64,000 nt of DNA from Linyphia triangularis (GCA_963978545.1 OZ021724.1:100081163-100145162), one strand, 5' to 3'. Positions 43,465 to 54,914 are shown, numbered from the stretch's first letter. Numbers and translations: made by a program. The notes: generated from the sequence alone by a model not told the origin.

Positions 43465-43870
43465 GAATTCGTATCGAAATACAATCGCAAGCCAGAAGAA
43501 TATTGGCTAATTTTATAGTACATCACCACTAACATTCAGAAACAATGTTGTACCCAGATCAAAACGCGAGCATATGAACCTTTTAATTTGAATTAAATAA
43601 TCTGCGAGACCATTGATGCCACGAGACATAAAAAAAAAAAGATCTAGACGCGGATGTTATTTACATTCTTCTTTGAAAAAGGCCCGCGAGATCCGATATA
43701 AAAACAGACGGAGGATTTGCTCAAAGAGACCAAGTCTCACATGTCATCGGGGAACTGCTGATCATTGCATTATTGCAAATCAACGATTGCATTAACACCC
43801 CAATTGGATTCCGGGAAAATCACATTGGATGCTTCCGGGGACGAGCTACAAACTGAATCCTGTTCCTTAA
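43465..43870. other. Spacer, no gene seen
   Basis: Unique-looking, more balanced in composition. No supported feature. Confidence 0.4.
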
Positions 43871-43872
43871 TA

Positions 43873-44531
43873 GTCCGAGAGGAGACTGCAATTTTTGGAC
43901 CCCCATCGAACATCATTCTGAATTTTTTTATAGAAATTGGAGAAAAGTGAGTAGATTACGAATCCACTGGTCTGCCGTGGCAAAAATGGCCGAAACTGAT
44001 AAAAAAATCTACTTGGAATGAGTTGAACTACAATCCGATTACCAAATATGTCATAACTTCCCAAAAAGAGAACACAATTTTTCGTCTGGCAACCCACTGC
44101 ATTTCGATTTTCAATGAGAAAAAGCGCAAACGATTTCTGATCTCTAGCTCGGAGAACATTTATCTTTTAAAAGTAAGTCAAATTGGCGACTCAGTTACGT
44201 CATCAGTGACGTATTGTTTATTTCCAATTTGGCTCATTTGTGAAAGATGCGAGTAAGCCATCGCCACACATCCGAATCGTCTGCAACCTTCTTAATTTAA
44301 AATTAAAAAGTTGAGGGTTACCAAATAAAAAAAAATGCTCATTATTTGAATCAATGCGCATTTGGCAATTGGATTTTAGTTCAAATTATTAAAAATCGAT
44401 TTTTGACCAGTTTCGGCCATTTTGAACACGGCAGACCAGTGGATTCGTAATCTACTCACTTTTCTCCAATTTCAATAAAAAATTCAGAATGAAGTTCGAT
44501 GGGGTCCAAAAATAGCATTCGCCTCTCAGTC
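43873..44531. mobile_element. Family A foldback element, copy 8
   Basis: 659 bp between TA dinucleotides (43871-43872 and 44532-44533). The centre TTACGTCATCAGTGACGTAT has one changed base. Confidence 0.87.
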
Positions 44532-44533
44532 TA

Positions 44534-44815
44534 AAAAGGTTAAGGAAGAACTGTTAACTCTTCACACTCGAGGTGACCACATGATATTGTATGCCGCAAC
44601 TAAGGAGGACCACTAGATTTGATGCGGAAATTCGATGCAAGGCCAATGACTGTGTTTAGTTTCTTTGTAGCGGATCAGTAACCAAGAACCGAACCAAAAA
44701 TGGCTGGAAATGTCTGGAATTGCTGGGGAAAAGGTCTCGAGCGCAAAGGGATAATAGTAGAATAACTTCGATACCTGTCTGTGTAAGTTCCCTCTTTAAG
44801 ACCATTATGAAGAAA
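44534..44815. other. Spacer, no gene seen
   Basis: Unique-looking DNA between A8 and C3. Confidence 0.4.
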
Positions 44816-44817
44816 TC

Positions 44818-45226
44818 CTAGAAAGTATCATTCCCTATAATCGCCATGTTACAACCTTCTAGCCGGTGCATTTAGAAACTACTTTCTATAAACACCTTGA
44901 CATTTGGTGAGTAGGTACGAAAAAGATCACTTAATGAAATGACATAAGTTGTTTTCATTTAATGTATATCTATTATAAATGAAAATTAAAATAGCAAAAG
45001 ATAAAACCAGATGGAGCCACTGCATATGCATTGGCGTAAGGATTTCAAATATAAAATTAACTATATTAGACGCTTTTTCCGAGTTTTTAATTTATGTTAT
45101 TACATTAAGTGACCGTTTTCATACCTACTCACTAAACTTCAAAAGTTTTCCAGAAAGTAGTTTCTAAATGCACTGGCCTAGAAATTTGTAACATTGCAAA
45201 TGTATGGAATCATCTTTACTAGAACT
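44818..45226. repeat. Family C element, copy 3 (uninterrupted)
   Basis: The clearest C copy: both arms (..GTGCATTTAGAAACTACTTTC and GAAAGTAGTTTCTAAATGCAC..) are present around the middle with GAGCCACTGCATATGCATTGG. About 409 bp. No coding capacity. Confidence 0.8.
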
Positions 45227-45243
45227 TCCTCTCTTCCTCTTAA

Positions 45244-45963
45244 GGGGGTCCGGTACAGAAAATAAAAAATCTTTATTTATGTACATTTTTATGTCAAAAA
45301 TTTATTTTATGTATGAGATACTATTTATATATCTTTGAGAAAATGTTTTTTTTTAAATATTGTGTTTAGTTATTTAAAAAAAATTAAAAACCAAGAAAAA
45401 TCCATAATAATTGATGTTTGCGTATTTTGATATAAGTCAAGAAAAAATATTTTTTTTTTCAAAGTGAAAGCTTTCTGTAATACATAATTATATAAAGAAA
45501 ATTTTGTCTTCACAGAATGTTGATAGGTGAATTAAAAAAAATTAAAAAAATTCTCAAAGTTAAAATATTGAAATTTTTGCTTTTTTTTACGTTATCTTTT
45601 ATGAAAAATTTTATATCTTAAAACAGAATTAAAAAAATAAAATTCTGTGAAGACAAAATATTTAAAACTATATAAATTAAATGCTCCAAAAATTTGAATA
45701 GCCAATTGTTAATGGTTCTGGAGATATATCGATTTGAATATGCAACATCTGTGAAAAACACTAGTACTCGAAAAACGCACTTCAAGCAGACGCTTCAATG
45801 TGTTACGCCCTTTAGTGATGTTTAAATCACGGGTAATTTTGTGGCGTTCTAATCACCGGAGGAATAAGATAAATACATCATTCTCTTCAGGAATAGATGA
45901 ACTATTTTTTAAAATCAGAAAAAAAAATTGGGATTTTTGAAGAAATTTCGGTACTGGACCCCC
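45244..45963 (-). mobile_element. Family F TTAA element, copy 2
   Basis: 720 bp between TTAA duplications (45240-45243 and 45964-45967). Opposite orientation to F1 and aligned along its full length. Inverted ends GGGGGTCCGGTACAG and GTACTGGACCCCC. Confidence 0.9.
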
Positions 45964-45967
45964 TTAA

Positions 45968-46494
45968 GCTGTTACCAAAATACTACGGTGTGAAAATGAA
46001 ATTGTCTGAATAAACTGATAAAGTAATAAATGGTAGTAAATATGTGCTTTTGTCTGGGTAAATCCAGTATCAATTTACAGCGGAATCTCAATCCCGAAAA
46101 ATGACGGAAAAAACATGACGAAACACAGAGAGATGAGCAAGGTGGTTTGGTATACACTGTTCTCAAATACGAAAGGTGAAATTAGATTCCACAAAGCCCC
46201 TTGGTAACTTCTCAGTTGAACCAACCAGAATTTGCTCTATAAATGGGCTCATCATGCGCCTCAGTTGCATCGAGCTTTTGCTGACGTTCGTTTTTCTCTC
46301 GTGTCCAATTGAAGTGGAGAGCACTTTTTGGCGTAAAGTTTACGAGGCTGCGTTCTTTATTAAAAACATGTTTTACATTAGCTTTTGATATAGTATAATA
46401 GGAAAACATGTCCTCGACATGTTCCGAAAAGGACTAGAGAAATTTTAAAGGAAAAATCGTGAATTTAAGGGAGAGTGTAGTGAATTATACGAGG
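45968..46494. other. Spacer, no gene seen
   Basis: Unique-looking. Two opposite frames at 46176-46409 overlap; neither has a recognisable domain. Confidence 0.4.
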
Positions 46495-46535
46495 GGCCAT
46501 TTTTAAATCCTTTACATTAACTTCGATTGTATATG

Positions 46536-46678
46536 GTTGGTTGTTTTCAGATTATCTGGAGCCGTCAGCAACACGAGGGCTATAATGCGCCGAAACATTC
46601 TTCATTAGACAAGCCAACATACATTTACAAACACCCATGCCTAACACTGGAATCGAGCCCGCAACCTCGCGGTTTAGA
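46536..46678 (-). mobile_element. SINE-A, first half of a dimer (head-truncated)
   Basis: Tail and body are present, but the head stops at CCTCGCGGTTTAGA, where the next SINE-A tail begins directly. The left TSD (CGATTGTATATG, 46524-46535) is shared with the second unit's right side. Confidence 0.87.
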
Positions 46679-46857
46679 TTGGTTGGTTGTTTTCAGATTA
46701 TCTGGCGCAGTCAGCAACACGAGGGCTATAATGGGCCGAAGCATTCGTCATTTGACAAGCCAACATACATTTACAAACACCCATGCCTAACACGGGACTT
46801 GAACCCGCAACCTCGTGGTCTAGAAGCTAGCACGCTAACCACTACACCGTTTGGTCA
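46679..46857 (-). mobile_element. SINE-A, second half of a dimer
   Basis: Full-length. The right TSD (46858-46869) matches the one left of the first unit and no duplication lies between the units. Confidence 0.87.
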
Positions 46858-47300
46858 CGATTGTATATGTATGTTTGTCGATGGCGGGCAAATCTACAGA
46901 GGTCTACTTAACTCCCTTGCCGTCATCCAATCGGGCCGAAACTTGGCAGATAGATTCGATGTCGAAGAGAATGCATTCTACCAAATTTTGGTGGTTGTCA
47001 CTGTCATTAAAAGGTCGCTTTTACGGAATACTAATAAGCCAACTTGTCGTCATTCAGTCTCGCTGAAAGAGCGTTTAACCAATAATTGAAGACACTATTT
47101 ACTGTTGCCAAAATTGTTTTAATAAATAAATAAATAATAAAATTGTTTTTACCAGAATAAATAAAAGATATTTGGATGTGAGTGCAAGAATTCACGTTTA
47201 TTTTTAAATGAAGACATTTTGAAAAGTTGTTTACTGCCTATTTTGGTGATAAAGATGTTTTTAATATTTAAAATTAGATGCAAGCGCACGCTGGCAACAG

Positions 47301-48015
47301 AAATGGGGCTTCGTTAATGAATATAAAAATTGTCGATGCCTATAAAGAATTTATATTAAAAACTTTTTTGTACGGGTTATATTTAGTGTGCCATAAAAAT
47401 TGTAAAAATATGTTTGTAGTTAAAAGTTCATATTTGAACTGCTTTTATTTTTGTTTCGGTACCTTAAAACTTTTACGATTCTGGTTATTGAATGTTTGGT
47501 TCTTAGTACAGAAAAGTCTACCGAACTCTGGCCTAGGTGGATAGTACAGATAATACGCAAGATTTATGTTCAAATCTTTATTTTTAACACTAAGGCAATA
47601 TTCAGGTAAACATCAAGTTCCTCAACATCACACAATCTTACCCTCTATTGTCCCCACAGGTTAAATCTACTATCGCCCTTAGCAACAGAGCCATAAACAA
47701 AACACGCCCGTAAATTTTACGGCACAGCCATTAACTAAGAGGGGGTGGACCCCCCCCCCCCCCCGATATACCTGCTCGTAAAAAAAAAAGGAGGCACAAA
47801 TTGTTGCGTTAACCGGACGCTTAAATTAATTACCGGGCAACATGTCCATCGAGATGCTTTCAGTGTTATGGCCGGTCGAGCCCTGTAAATGGGAACGGAT
47901 TTACGAGTTTTTCATTGTGTAGGGCAGTTAGGGTTAACATGTGTAGGGAAGGTTGTTTTGGGTCGGATGTTTTTAGCTTTTTATGTACTTGTTGATTGAA
48001 ACGTTGCTGAAGATA
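47301..48015. other. Spacer, no gene seen
   Basis: The 88-codon frame at 47278-47544 begins in family O and shows no known domain. A C run lies at 47748-47764. Confidence 0.4.
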
Positions 48016-48019
48016 GTAT

Positions 48020-48774
48020 TGTCCCGAATTTTTGTATATTTGTAAATATTTCGTAGTGTTAATTTTGTAAATAGGAAAATTTATGTACGTTTCACATAAG
48101 GCAGCGCAATAGTTCGTCTTTAGTTTGCTTCCCCGCAATGTGTGTCGTAGTGCTTGATAATGAGTTTTACAGAGATAACGCTGGGAAGCGAGTTTTACAA
48201 GGAGCAGGGCATTTAACATAATGGTAATGGCGATCTCGCCAAATTGGCGAGATAGAGCCAAGTTGGCAAAGGTTTTGGCGACTAATTTTTGTCGCCAAAT
48301 TTGGCGAGAAATCGCCAAATTTCGCCAAACTTGGCGACCATTTGGCGACATTTTCGGTTCCCATGTGCATGTATAGGACTTTTCGACTACGATCTGGAAA
48401 GTCCTCCAAATATCTACCTCTAGAAGATTCACGAAGGTATTGACTCCAATATAAGACCGGCCGTGAGTGGAGTTGGTTAGTCAGTCAGTTAGTTGGCTGG
48501 AATTATTGAGTTGAGATACTGAGTCTCAGTGAGCATTCAGAGTAGTTCCAAAGCGAACTGTATTGCATTGTCTTTTGCAGCGATTTGAGCAGTTGTGTTG
48601 TCAAGTTTTTAACTGCTGTTTTGGGCTCTATTGTTGTGAAAAGAGCTGTATTGTGTCTACTAGAACGAGAAGTTCTGGAGTTGTAAAGGAATCTGTGAAG
48701 AGTTATATTGGAATAAATTTTTGCAAGTTATAATCTGCCTTGGCTTCAAATCTTTCGAACCCATCCACGCAACA
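48020..48774 (+). mobile_element. LTR-like element, 755 bp, with TTGGCGA-rich block
   Basis: It begins TGTCCCGAATTTTTG and ends CATCCACGCAACA (TG...CA). A GGAATAAATTTTTGC poly-A-like signal lies about 60 bp before the end. 48231-48352 carries about nine TTGGCGA/TCGCCAA motifs on both strands. The flanks (GTAT and ATAT) are not a perfect duplication. A deleted copy is at 16454. It is probably a solo LTR. The 188-codon minus-strand frame across it is a shadow. Confidence 0.65.
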
Positions 48775-48778
48775 ATAT

Positions 48779-48944
48779 GTGTAAATTTGTGTGGTTTCTA
48801 TAGTTCTCTAATCTAATAAGAAGAGTTTGTTGGATGTCAACATTCGCAGATGAGATTACATATGATGGAAGCACGTGTTGTATGTAAATAATAAAACCCA
48901 TAAAAACAACGTTTTTAATAGAAATCCTTTATATGCATTGCAAA
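48779..48944. other. Short spacer
   Basis: No feature seen. Confidence 0.4.
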
Positions 48945-49410
48945 TTTTTATATTCGTTAACAAAGCGTCGTTTCTGTTGTCAGCGTGTACTTGGTGTTAG
49001 CATCTGATTTTAAATATTTCTAAAATCTCTGTCAGCAAAATCTGCGGCAAACTACGTTTAAAAATTTAATTATTAAAAATTAACGTGAATTTATGCACTC
49101 ACATCCAAATATCTTTTATTTAGTCTGATTAAAACAATTTTAGTAGTTATTTATTTAAACAATTTTGGCAACAAGAAAGAGTTTCTTCAGTGATCGGTTT
49201 AAATGCTATTTCGGAGCGATTGGATAACGGCAAATTAGTGTATTAGTTTTTCTTAAAAACGGCCTTTTAGTGACAGTGACAGCTGCCAAAATGTGATAGA
49301 ATGCATTGTAATCGACGTCGAATCTAATTGCCATGTTTCAGCCCGATTACTTGTCGGTAAGGGGGTTAATAATGCCCCTGCAGATTTACCAGCTATAGAC
49401 ATACATCGCT
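48945..49410 (+). repeat. Family O repeat, copy 5
   Basis: Near-complete forward copy, with TGTTGTCAGCGTGTACTTGG, the TTTTGGCAACAAGAAAGAG block, GATAGAATGCATTGTAATCG and a variant GATTACTTGTCGGTAAGGG. Confidence 0.7.
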
Positions 49411-49465
49411 AAATATATTTCCAATTTGACAGTTTTTTTTTTATCGTGTAATATTTATTGCCAAG

Positions 49466-49641
49466 TTGGTTGGTTGTAATCAGATTATCTGGCGCCGTCA
49501 GCAACACGAGGGCTATAATGCGCCGAAACATTCGTCATTAGACAATCCCACATACAAACAACCATGCCTAACACGGGACTCGGAACCCGCAACCTCGCGG
49601 TCTAGAAGCTAGCACGCTAACCACTATACCGTTTGGTCGGC
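49466..49641 (-). mobile_element. SINE-A copy
   Basis: Full-length with an exact 14-bp TSD (49452-49465 and 49642-49655, TATTTATTGCCAAG). Confidence 0.92.
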
Positions 49642-49655
49642 TATTTATTGCCAAG

Positions 49656-50545
49656 AATATCTCCATATTGGCTATTTTTTTTTTTAATTAATGAACACAT
49701 AAAAACGAAATCGCTAAATTACCCCAATCCATGCAAAATTTAAACTCAATCCTAAATTAGAGTTTTACGGAAATGATCCGTACGGAAAACCCACTTCCAA
49801 CTCAACAAGGTCAGCCACTTATATTTTTCTGAATGGCTCGTGCCTAACGACTTCTAAATGAGACATTGCTGTACACCGAAAGGGTACTTAGCGTATTTTT
49901 ACAAAAATTGAAATAATTGAGGCTACTTCAGCTAATGAATAACAATTAGAAACCTTTGACTAATTACCCCGAGTTGGCATTTATTAATGCGCTCATAAAG
50001 GGAGATATTGATTGGAGCGGAGGGATCTCGCACCAACAAATGCCACCCGAGAGGAGGTTGTAAATTACATTAGGGTCCAAATTTTGGATATAATTATCTG
50101 GTCTTATATGTACGTGCTTTTTAAGGTAATTTGCTACTAATGTATTTATTAGTCTAATTTTTTTTCCTTCTCTTTTGCGTATTTTAAATACTAAAATCTT
50201 AAGAAATAAGAAAGGAATGTAGCTTTTGAAAAAAAAAAAAAGTTTATGAAGGTGTTTAGTCATTTTGTTGGTTTTTGTCGTTAGAAGAATCCTTGTTAGG
50301 TTTTCAAAAAGTTTTTTTTTTTTTTTACTGTACGCATATTTTTAACTTTTATAAAAATGATAATCTTAAAAGTAATATTTGGTGAAGACATTTAGCAGGT
50401 AATGCTGCAATAATTTTATTTCACAAAAAATATTCGTAAAGCAAAAATTAACTAAATTTAGCTATAATAATTGGTAACATAAAACACATTAACCCACCCA
50501 GGGATGCGTTTTTAACTTGACAGTAAAGAATACATTGAACATGTG
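49656..50545. other. AT-rich spacer, no gene seen
   Basis: The 99-codon minus-strand frame at 49964-50263 has no recognised domain, and its N-terminal part spans an A/T run. Confidence 0.4.
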
Positions 50546-50550
50546 GAGGC

Positions 50551-50851
50551 AGCGTTGCCAGACTTAATATTTTTATTTAAGTCCGACGTCTGGCAACGCT
50601 GTGTGGAGGATGGATCCGACTCACTGCGTTGCCAGATGTAGCATTTTTAATAGTAAGCTCCTGTTTTTACCACACCTATAATTCAACGAAGTTCCTTTCT
50701 TAGTATGTTTTAAGATGCAGGAAGTCTTAGTCTTTGAAGTACTTTTGATATTTTAATAGGTAAAAATATTATTAAATATACCATGTCCAAAATGCCATTG
50801 TGAAAAATTGCCTACCTAAGAATTTTATATCCGAGGTCTAGCAACGCTGCT
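50551..50851. mobile_element. Two small GCGTTGCCAGA foldbacks (family N)
   Basis: The first is a 50-bp hairpin (AGCGTTGCCAGAC at 50552, complement GTCTGGCAACGCT ending 50601). The second is about 220 bp, from CTGCGTTGCCAGATGTAG (50625) to GAGGTCTAGCAACGCTG (50851). They share their terminal 12-mer and probably descend from one element, the first by internal deletion. Confidence 0.7.
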
Positions 50852-50877
50852 GACGCGACCACCACAAGGTGAAAAGG

Positions 50878-51062
50878 TTGTTCGGGAGTTATGCTGACCA
50901 CGTACACACAGACAGATATTTTTTCTTGATCACTTTTTTGAAATCAGGATGTTTCAAAACGTGGAGAAACGCAGAAAAAAAAAACTTAATTTTTTTTTTT
51001 TTGTGACCTAATAGTATACTTTCAATACTCTATGTATACATATGAGTAATTGAAATTAAAAT
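50878..51062 (+). repeat. Family D repeat, hairpin-end fragment (copy 11)
   Basis: Only the last about 185 bp of D: GTTCGGGAGTTATGCTGACC, the GAAATCAGGATGTTTC block and a decayed terminal palindrome. Confidence 0.7.
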
Positions 51063-51968
51063 TTGACACATTAATTCCTTTAAATAAACATTTGAATTTG
51101 AAAATGTAAATAAGCACAAAATACCTTACTATCAGCATAGAGTGAGTGGATTTCGCAATGACGGCTGAAAAGTGCAAAGCGATTCCATCTAGACTAACGT
51201 TCGCCACTAACTTTTAGAGGTGAGACGTATGACTTACGTTGGAGCCTTTCTCAGGTCTGATACACCAAAATATGTTCTTGCAATTACAGTCATTCAGGGT
51301 AACTTTGAGCCATAGGGTATAACTTTGCACCACCTCCTAGTTTTCAGTATTTTTGGATTTAAAGAACTGCTAATGATCCACTGCTGCAAAATGCTGGCAA
51401 GATTGTGAAATTGGGATTTTTGCTCTATAGTTTAGAATATGAATTGGCAAAATAGTACATAATTTATTTGGCCATTCAGTTGCTTTTCTGAAGTACTGTT
51501 TGCAAGTTCCATTTAAATGCTTATTTGAAGTTGATGTAAATCAACTAATTTATGCAAGTAAGCATCAACTTACCACTTTATCAGTTATATAATTTTCTTG
51601 AAATAGTGAAATTGTTAGTAGTTGATGGTTATTTATTTACTAACATTTGGTAAAAAGCAAAAAGCTAAGGCACTACCATTTTACCACGTATTCAGTGTAA
51701 CTTTGAGCCGGTTCAAAGTTAGGCTGATGACATTGTATAATGCATACACTGCTCATATAATTCATATTTTATTTCAATTTATGTTTGGTTTTGCTTTTAA
51801 ATACATTTATATACATACAAATGCAATTTAATTTATGGAATTTTCCCTTGTATGCGAAATCCGATAAAATGCAAATATTGAGAGTGAATTCAAGAAGTAC
51901 CTAAAAATATTAGAAATAATTATCTAGCAGTCATTCACAGAACTAAAAAAAAAAATCTGCCTACCTGT

Positions 51969-52760
51969 GATGGCTGTAAAAAGCGTTTCAGTTGAGGAAG
52001 TGAAAAATTTCCAAGCACAAAAAATAAATGGTAAAGGAATATGTATAGCGAGGATATGAGGGGATCGTCCAAAGTCCTCTACTATATGACCTCCTGGTAG
52101 ACAGTAAGAGTATAAGTCCTAAATCAGATGATCCACCTGATGGCTGTGTGGCTAGAGCTCAGGCCCGCATGCCAAAGGTGCCGGGTTCAAATCCGGTGTT
52201 AGTCATGGAAGTTCGTTGTAGTTCGGAATCCACTTTAAGCTGTAGGTGGTTGAGCGTATAAACCAACCAACCTGAACTAGATGGTGCAGATGACAGTGTC
52301 AACACTATCATTTTCAGAGAAGGTGAAAGTTGGACAATAAGGACATGATAGAGGTTTATACTGTTGAAATTGTTGTGGAGAATGTTACTGAAAAATCAGA
52401 GATTGTTCAAGTGGTGGCTGTTGAACACATCAATGAGAAAGGAATTTTATACACAAAGCATGCAAGTGTTTTAGATTTTGGTTATGGCATATGCAAAGTT
52501 TACGACCACATAATTATTCAATACGATGGAGAAATGTACCCAGATCAAATTGACTTAAAAGACAACGTGATATTTGGTGGTTCATGAAGAAATCTGGTGC
52601 ATATTGGAAATGGCCCAATATCAATGGGGATCTGTAGTATGAAAAATTAGGAGTGTTTAAAAAAATTATCTCCAGAAATTATTATTCCAGCTAGAAGACG
52701 AGATGTTTTCCAGATCAATAATTATTTTTATGATGCAAAACTATTAATCTGAAGAATGCC
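51969..52760 (+). pseudogene. Decayed transposase-associated reading frame
   Basis: Fragments read MAVKSVSVEEVKNFQAQK and, after a SINE-B, ELDGADDSVNTIIFREGES. An 85-codon frame (52330-52587) ends VYDHIIIQYDGEMYPDQIDL..FGGS. After a frameshift, KKSGAYWKWPNINGDL, a stop, YEKLGVFKKIIS and finally RRRDVFQINN follow. The order YxGxxYPxxI, SGxxWKWP, YxxxxxxxxI, RRxxF is a pattern I recall from C-terminal domains of invertebrate transposon-derived proteins. Several stops and shifts make it non-functional. Confidence 0.65.
52131..52270 (+). mobile_element. SINE-B copy 3 inside the pogo-like element
   Basis: The head (CCACCTGATGGCTGTGTGGC), B box GGTTCAAATCC and CCAACCAA tail are clear. An imperfect 13-bp TSD (52118-52130 and 52271-52283) brackets it. 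It splits the decayed reading frame. Confidence 0.83.
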
Positions 52761-53458
52761 AAAGTGGAATTTTATGAAGTTTGAAATTTATTTTTATATT
52801 GTCATACTATTTCTAACATTAAGAATATAATATTCGTATTTGTGCCACATTGTGACTTGCAAACACCATAGTACTTAACTAATTGCATAAGGGCGGCCTA
52901 TCAGATTTATTATTTTCTATTTATCTTTTCATTTTTTAATTGATAAAATGAGTTTATATTTAAGTGAATGAACTGAAGATTATTTTTTCACTATATTTGT
53001 ATGTTTAAACTGAAAAATAAATAGGTTTTTTTTACAATATATTCATGTGATTCATCATCCATTGTTCCGACCTAATATATTCTTTGTAGTATTATTTAAT
53101 ATATACAAACTTTAGGATGTTGAAAACTGCAGCTGATGATGTTTCAAATATTTAGAAACTTAATTTTACTAGTTCAAATATTGAATAGTCCTAGGCTGAA
53201 TAAGAAAAAAAGGTATTTTATATGAAACTTCTGATAGTGGTTCAAAGTTACCCTAAATGCCAGGGTAACTTTGCACCGGGTTATTTTCCTATTATTTGGT
53301 GCTTTCATCATCAACATTTACTAATTTGTGTAAATTAAAATATAATTTAGGGTTTATTCTTCCATTTTATGTCATTAAGTCTGAAAATACTATAAAAACA
53401 TAAGTGGGGAAGAAGAAAATACTGAAAATGTGGTTCAATGTTACCCTGATTGACTGTA

Positions 53459-53715
53459 TTATCGATTTAACAATACATAGCATTTATGAAAACTGGAATA
53501 TATATATATATTTTTTATTTTAATAAAATTACAATTGATGTTTGATTTATTTTTTTAATTATTAAAAAATAATAGTTTTCATTATTAGTAAATCAAACTT
53601 TAAAAAAAAAAGAGGTGAATCTTTTGTTTCAACGAGACAATGCGACTTGACCTAACTTTTAATAAAAGTATTTAAACTTAACTTCAAGATCACTCGGTTT
53701 AAGTTGATATAAATT
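53459..53715. other. AT-rich spacer
   Basis: No gene or repeat seen. Confidence 0.4.
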
Positions 53716-53720
53716 GCGAG

Positions 53721-54650
53721 TAGAGGTCGGCGATATATCGATATTTAAGGTATACATATACAATTGAGATGATTTTCTTTAATTTTTAGGTTATAATTTT
53801 AAACTTTTTGGCAGCATATCAGAATAAAAAATGATGCATTTTTTATTTATAAACTTTTTTTCCCCCGTCAAATTTTTAATCAGCTAATTGCACTTAAAGT
53901 GATTAATTAGGACATTATTAGAACGTACATAAATAAACTTGTAATTAACTTAGAGGTATGATTTTTATTGCAAATAAGAGATATTATATTGACGCATGTT
54001 CCTATGGAAAATTTCGAATTTGGCTTCGATATTTATTTAATTATTAGTTTTAAAATAAAAAGTTTAAAAAAATACATAGTTTTTAACACAAAATTACAAT
54101 TAAAATATGTATAAAAAATTTGTTTATAACAATATGTATTAGATTCTCCATAGAAAACACATTCACAACTGTTTTCTACAAAACAAAATTAGAATTTTGT
54201 AAATCGGACCATTTATTGTGAAGTTATGACCGTTGGCGTAAAGTCATATAACACCAAAATGTCATTCTTCAGAAAACGCGTTTAAAGTTTACTACACTAA
54301 TGAAAGCGACATGAAACAGGTTCACAAAACCTACTGTAATTTAAAAAGTAATTTGAGTCTCAGAAAGAAAATGGTATCATTTTAATGGTAATGAATTCGG
54401 GAATATTTTAAAAACAAAAACGCAGACTTGAGTCAAATTTCGCGATTCCTAATGTATATGTATACCTTAAAAAAATATATCGATGGTAAAAATATCGATA
54501 CAAGTCACCGGTATATCAATATTTTCAAACATTTTTAGTTTTTTGATGATCGTTTTCTAGTTCCATGTGGTTTTTCGATTTTTTTATTCCCTTTTCAAAA
54601 ACTTCAAATCTAAAGTTTGGATTTGACTGAGAGACAGTTAAAATGTTAAT
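53721..54650. mobile_element. Family I ATCGAT-rich MITE, copy 2, split by H2
   Basis: It starts TAGAGGTCGGCGATATATCG, is cut at TTAA by H2 after only about 25 bp, and resumes at 54467 with AAAATATATCGATGG. It is lost after GAGAGACAGTTAAAATG, so the right end is missing. Confidence 0.75.
53749..54466 (+). mobile_element. Family H TTAA element, copy 2
   Basis: 718 bp between TTAA duplications (53745-53748 and 54467-54470). Inverted ends GGTATACATATAC and GTATATGTATACC. It lacks the SINE-C found in H1, giving the empty-site reference. Confidence 0.9.
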
Positions 54651-54914
54651 GGTGTCGGTGGGCCGTAGAAAAATCTTTCGGGGGTCAAACCCGTCCCGCG
54701 GGCCGTATAGTGGTTAAAGCTGATCTTGACTGCGTTAAAAAATTCGATTGCGGTAGCCGTATAAGTGAACTATTAAAAACGTGATCAAGTCTAGCCGTGA
54801 TTCAACATATAATTTATTTTGTATTTTTCCATCTCTTACTATTTCCGACTTGTATCATTTTAAAATTAGGGAGTCATTTGCAAAACCATTTATAGGTATT
54901 AAAAGCGTATCCAA
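54651..54914. other. Short spacer
   Basis: It contains a GC-rich patch (GTCCCGCGGGCCGTATAG at 54692-54709) with a tRNA-like TATAGTGG at its end, too short to call a SINE. Confidence 0.35.

Larger units (their letters stand above)
46495..47300 (-). repeat. Family O repeat, copy 4, with SINE dimer
   Basis: Minus-strand copy: TTTACATTAACTTCGATTG at one edge, then after the SINEs ATGGCGGGCAAATCTACAG, CATCCAATCGGGCCGAAAC and, further on, an AATAAATAAATAA stretch and GATGCAAGCGCACGCTGGC. The longest O copy. Confidence 0.7.
51287..53456 (+). mobile_element. Decayed pogo/Tigger-like DNA transposon, 2.17 kb
   Basis: The ends are imperfect inverted repeats, CAGTCATTCAGGGTAAC and GTTACCCTGATTGACTG, flanked by TA (51285-51286 and 53457-53458). 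CAGT...ACTG termini with a TA target fit the pogo/Tigger group of Tc1/mariner transposons. Subterminal copies of GGGTAACTTTG/CAAAGTTACCC occur near 51317, 51692, 51712, 53233 and 53263. A decayed C-terminal domain is inside and a SINE-B interrupts it. No intact DDE catalytic region is visible. Confidence 0.75.

Noticed and set aside
46637..47089. 150-codon plus-strand ORF
   Set aside because: It is a read-through from a SINE-A into family O; the SINE part recurs in many other spurious frames.
47866..48432. 188-codon minus-strand ORF, the longest in the window
   Set aside because: It lies antisense across the LTR-like element at 48020; the repeated NLALSRQ/NLAISRQ residues are translations of the TTGGCGA motif block.
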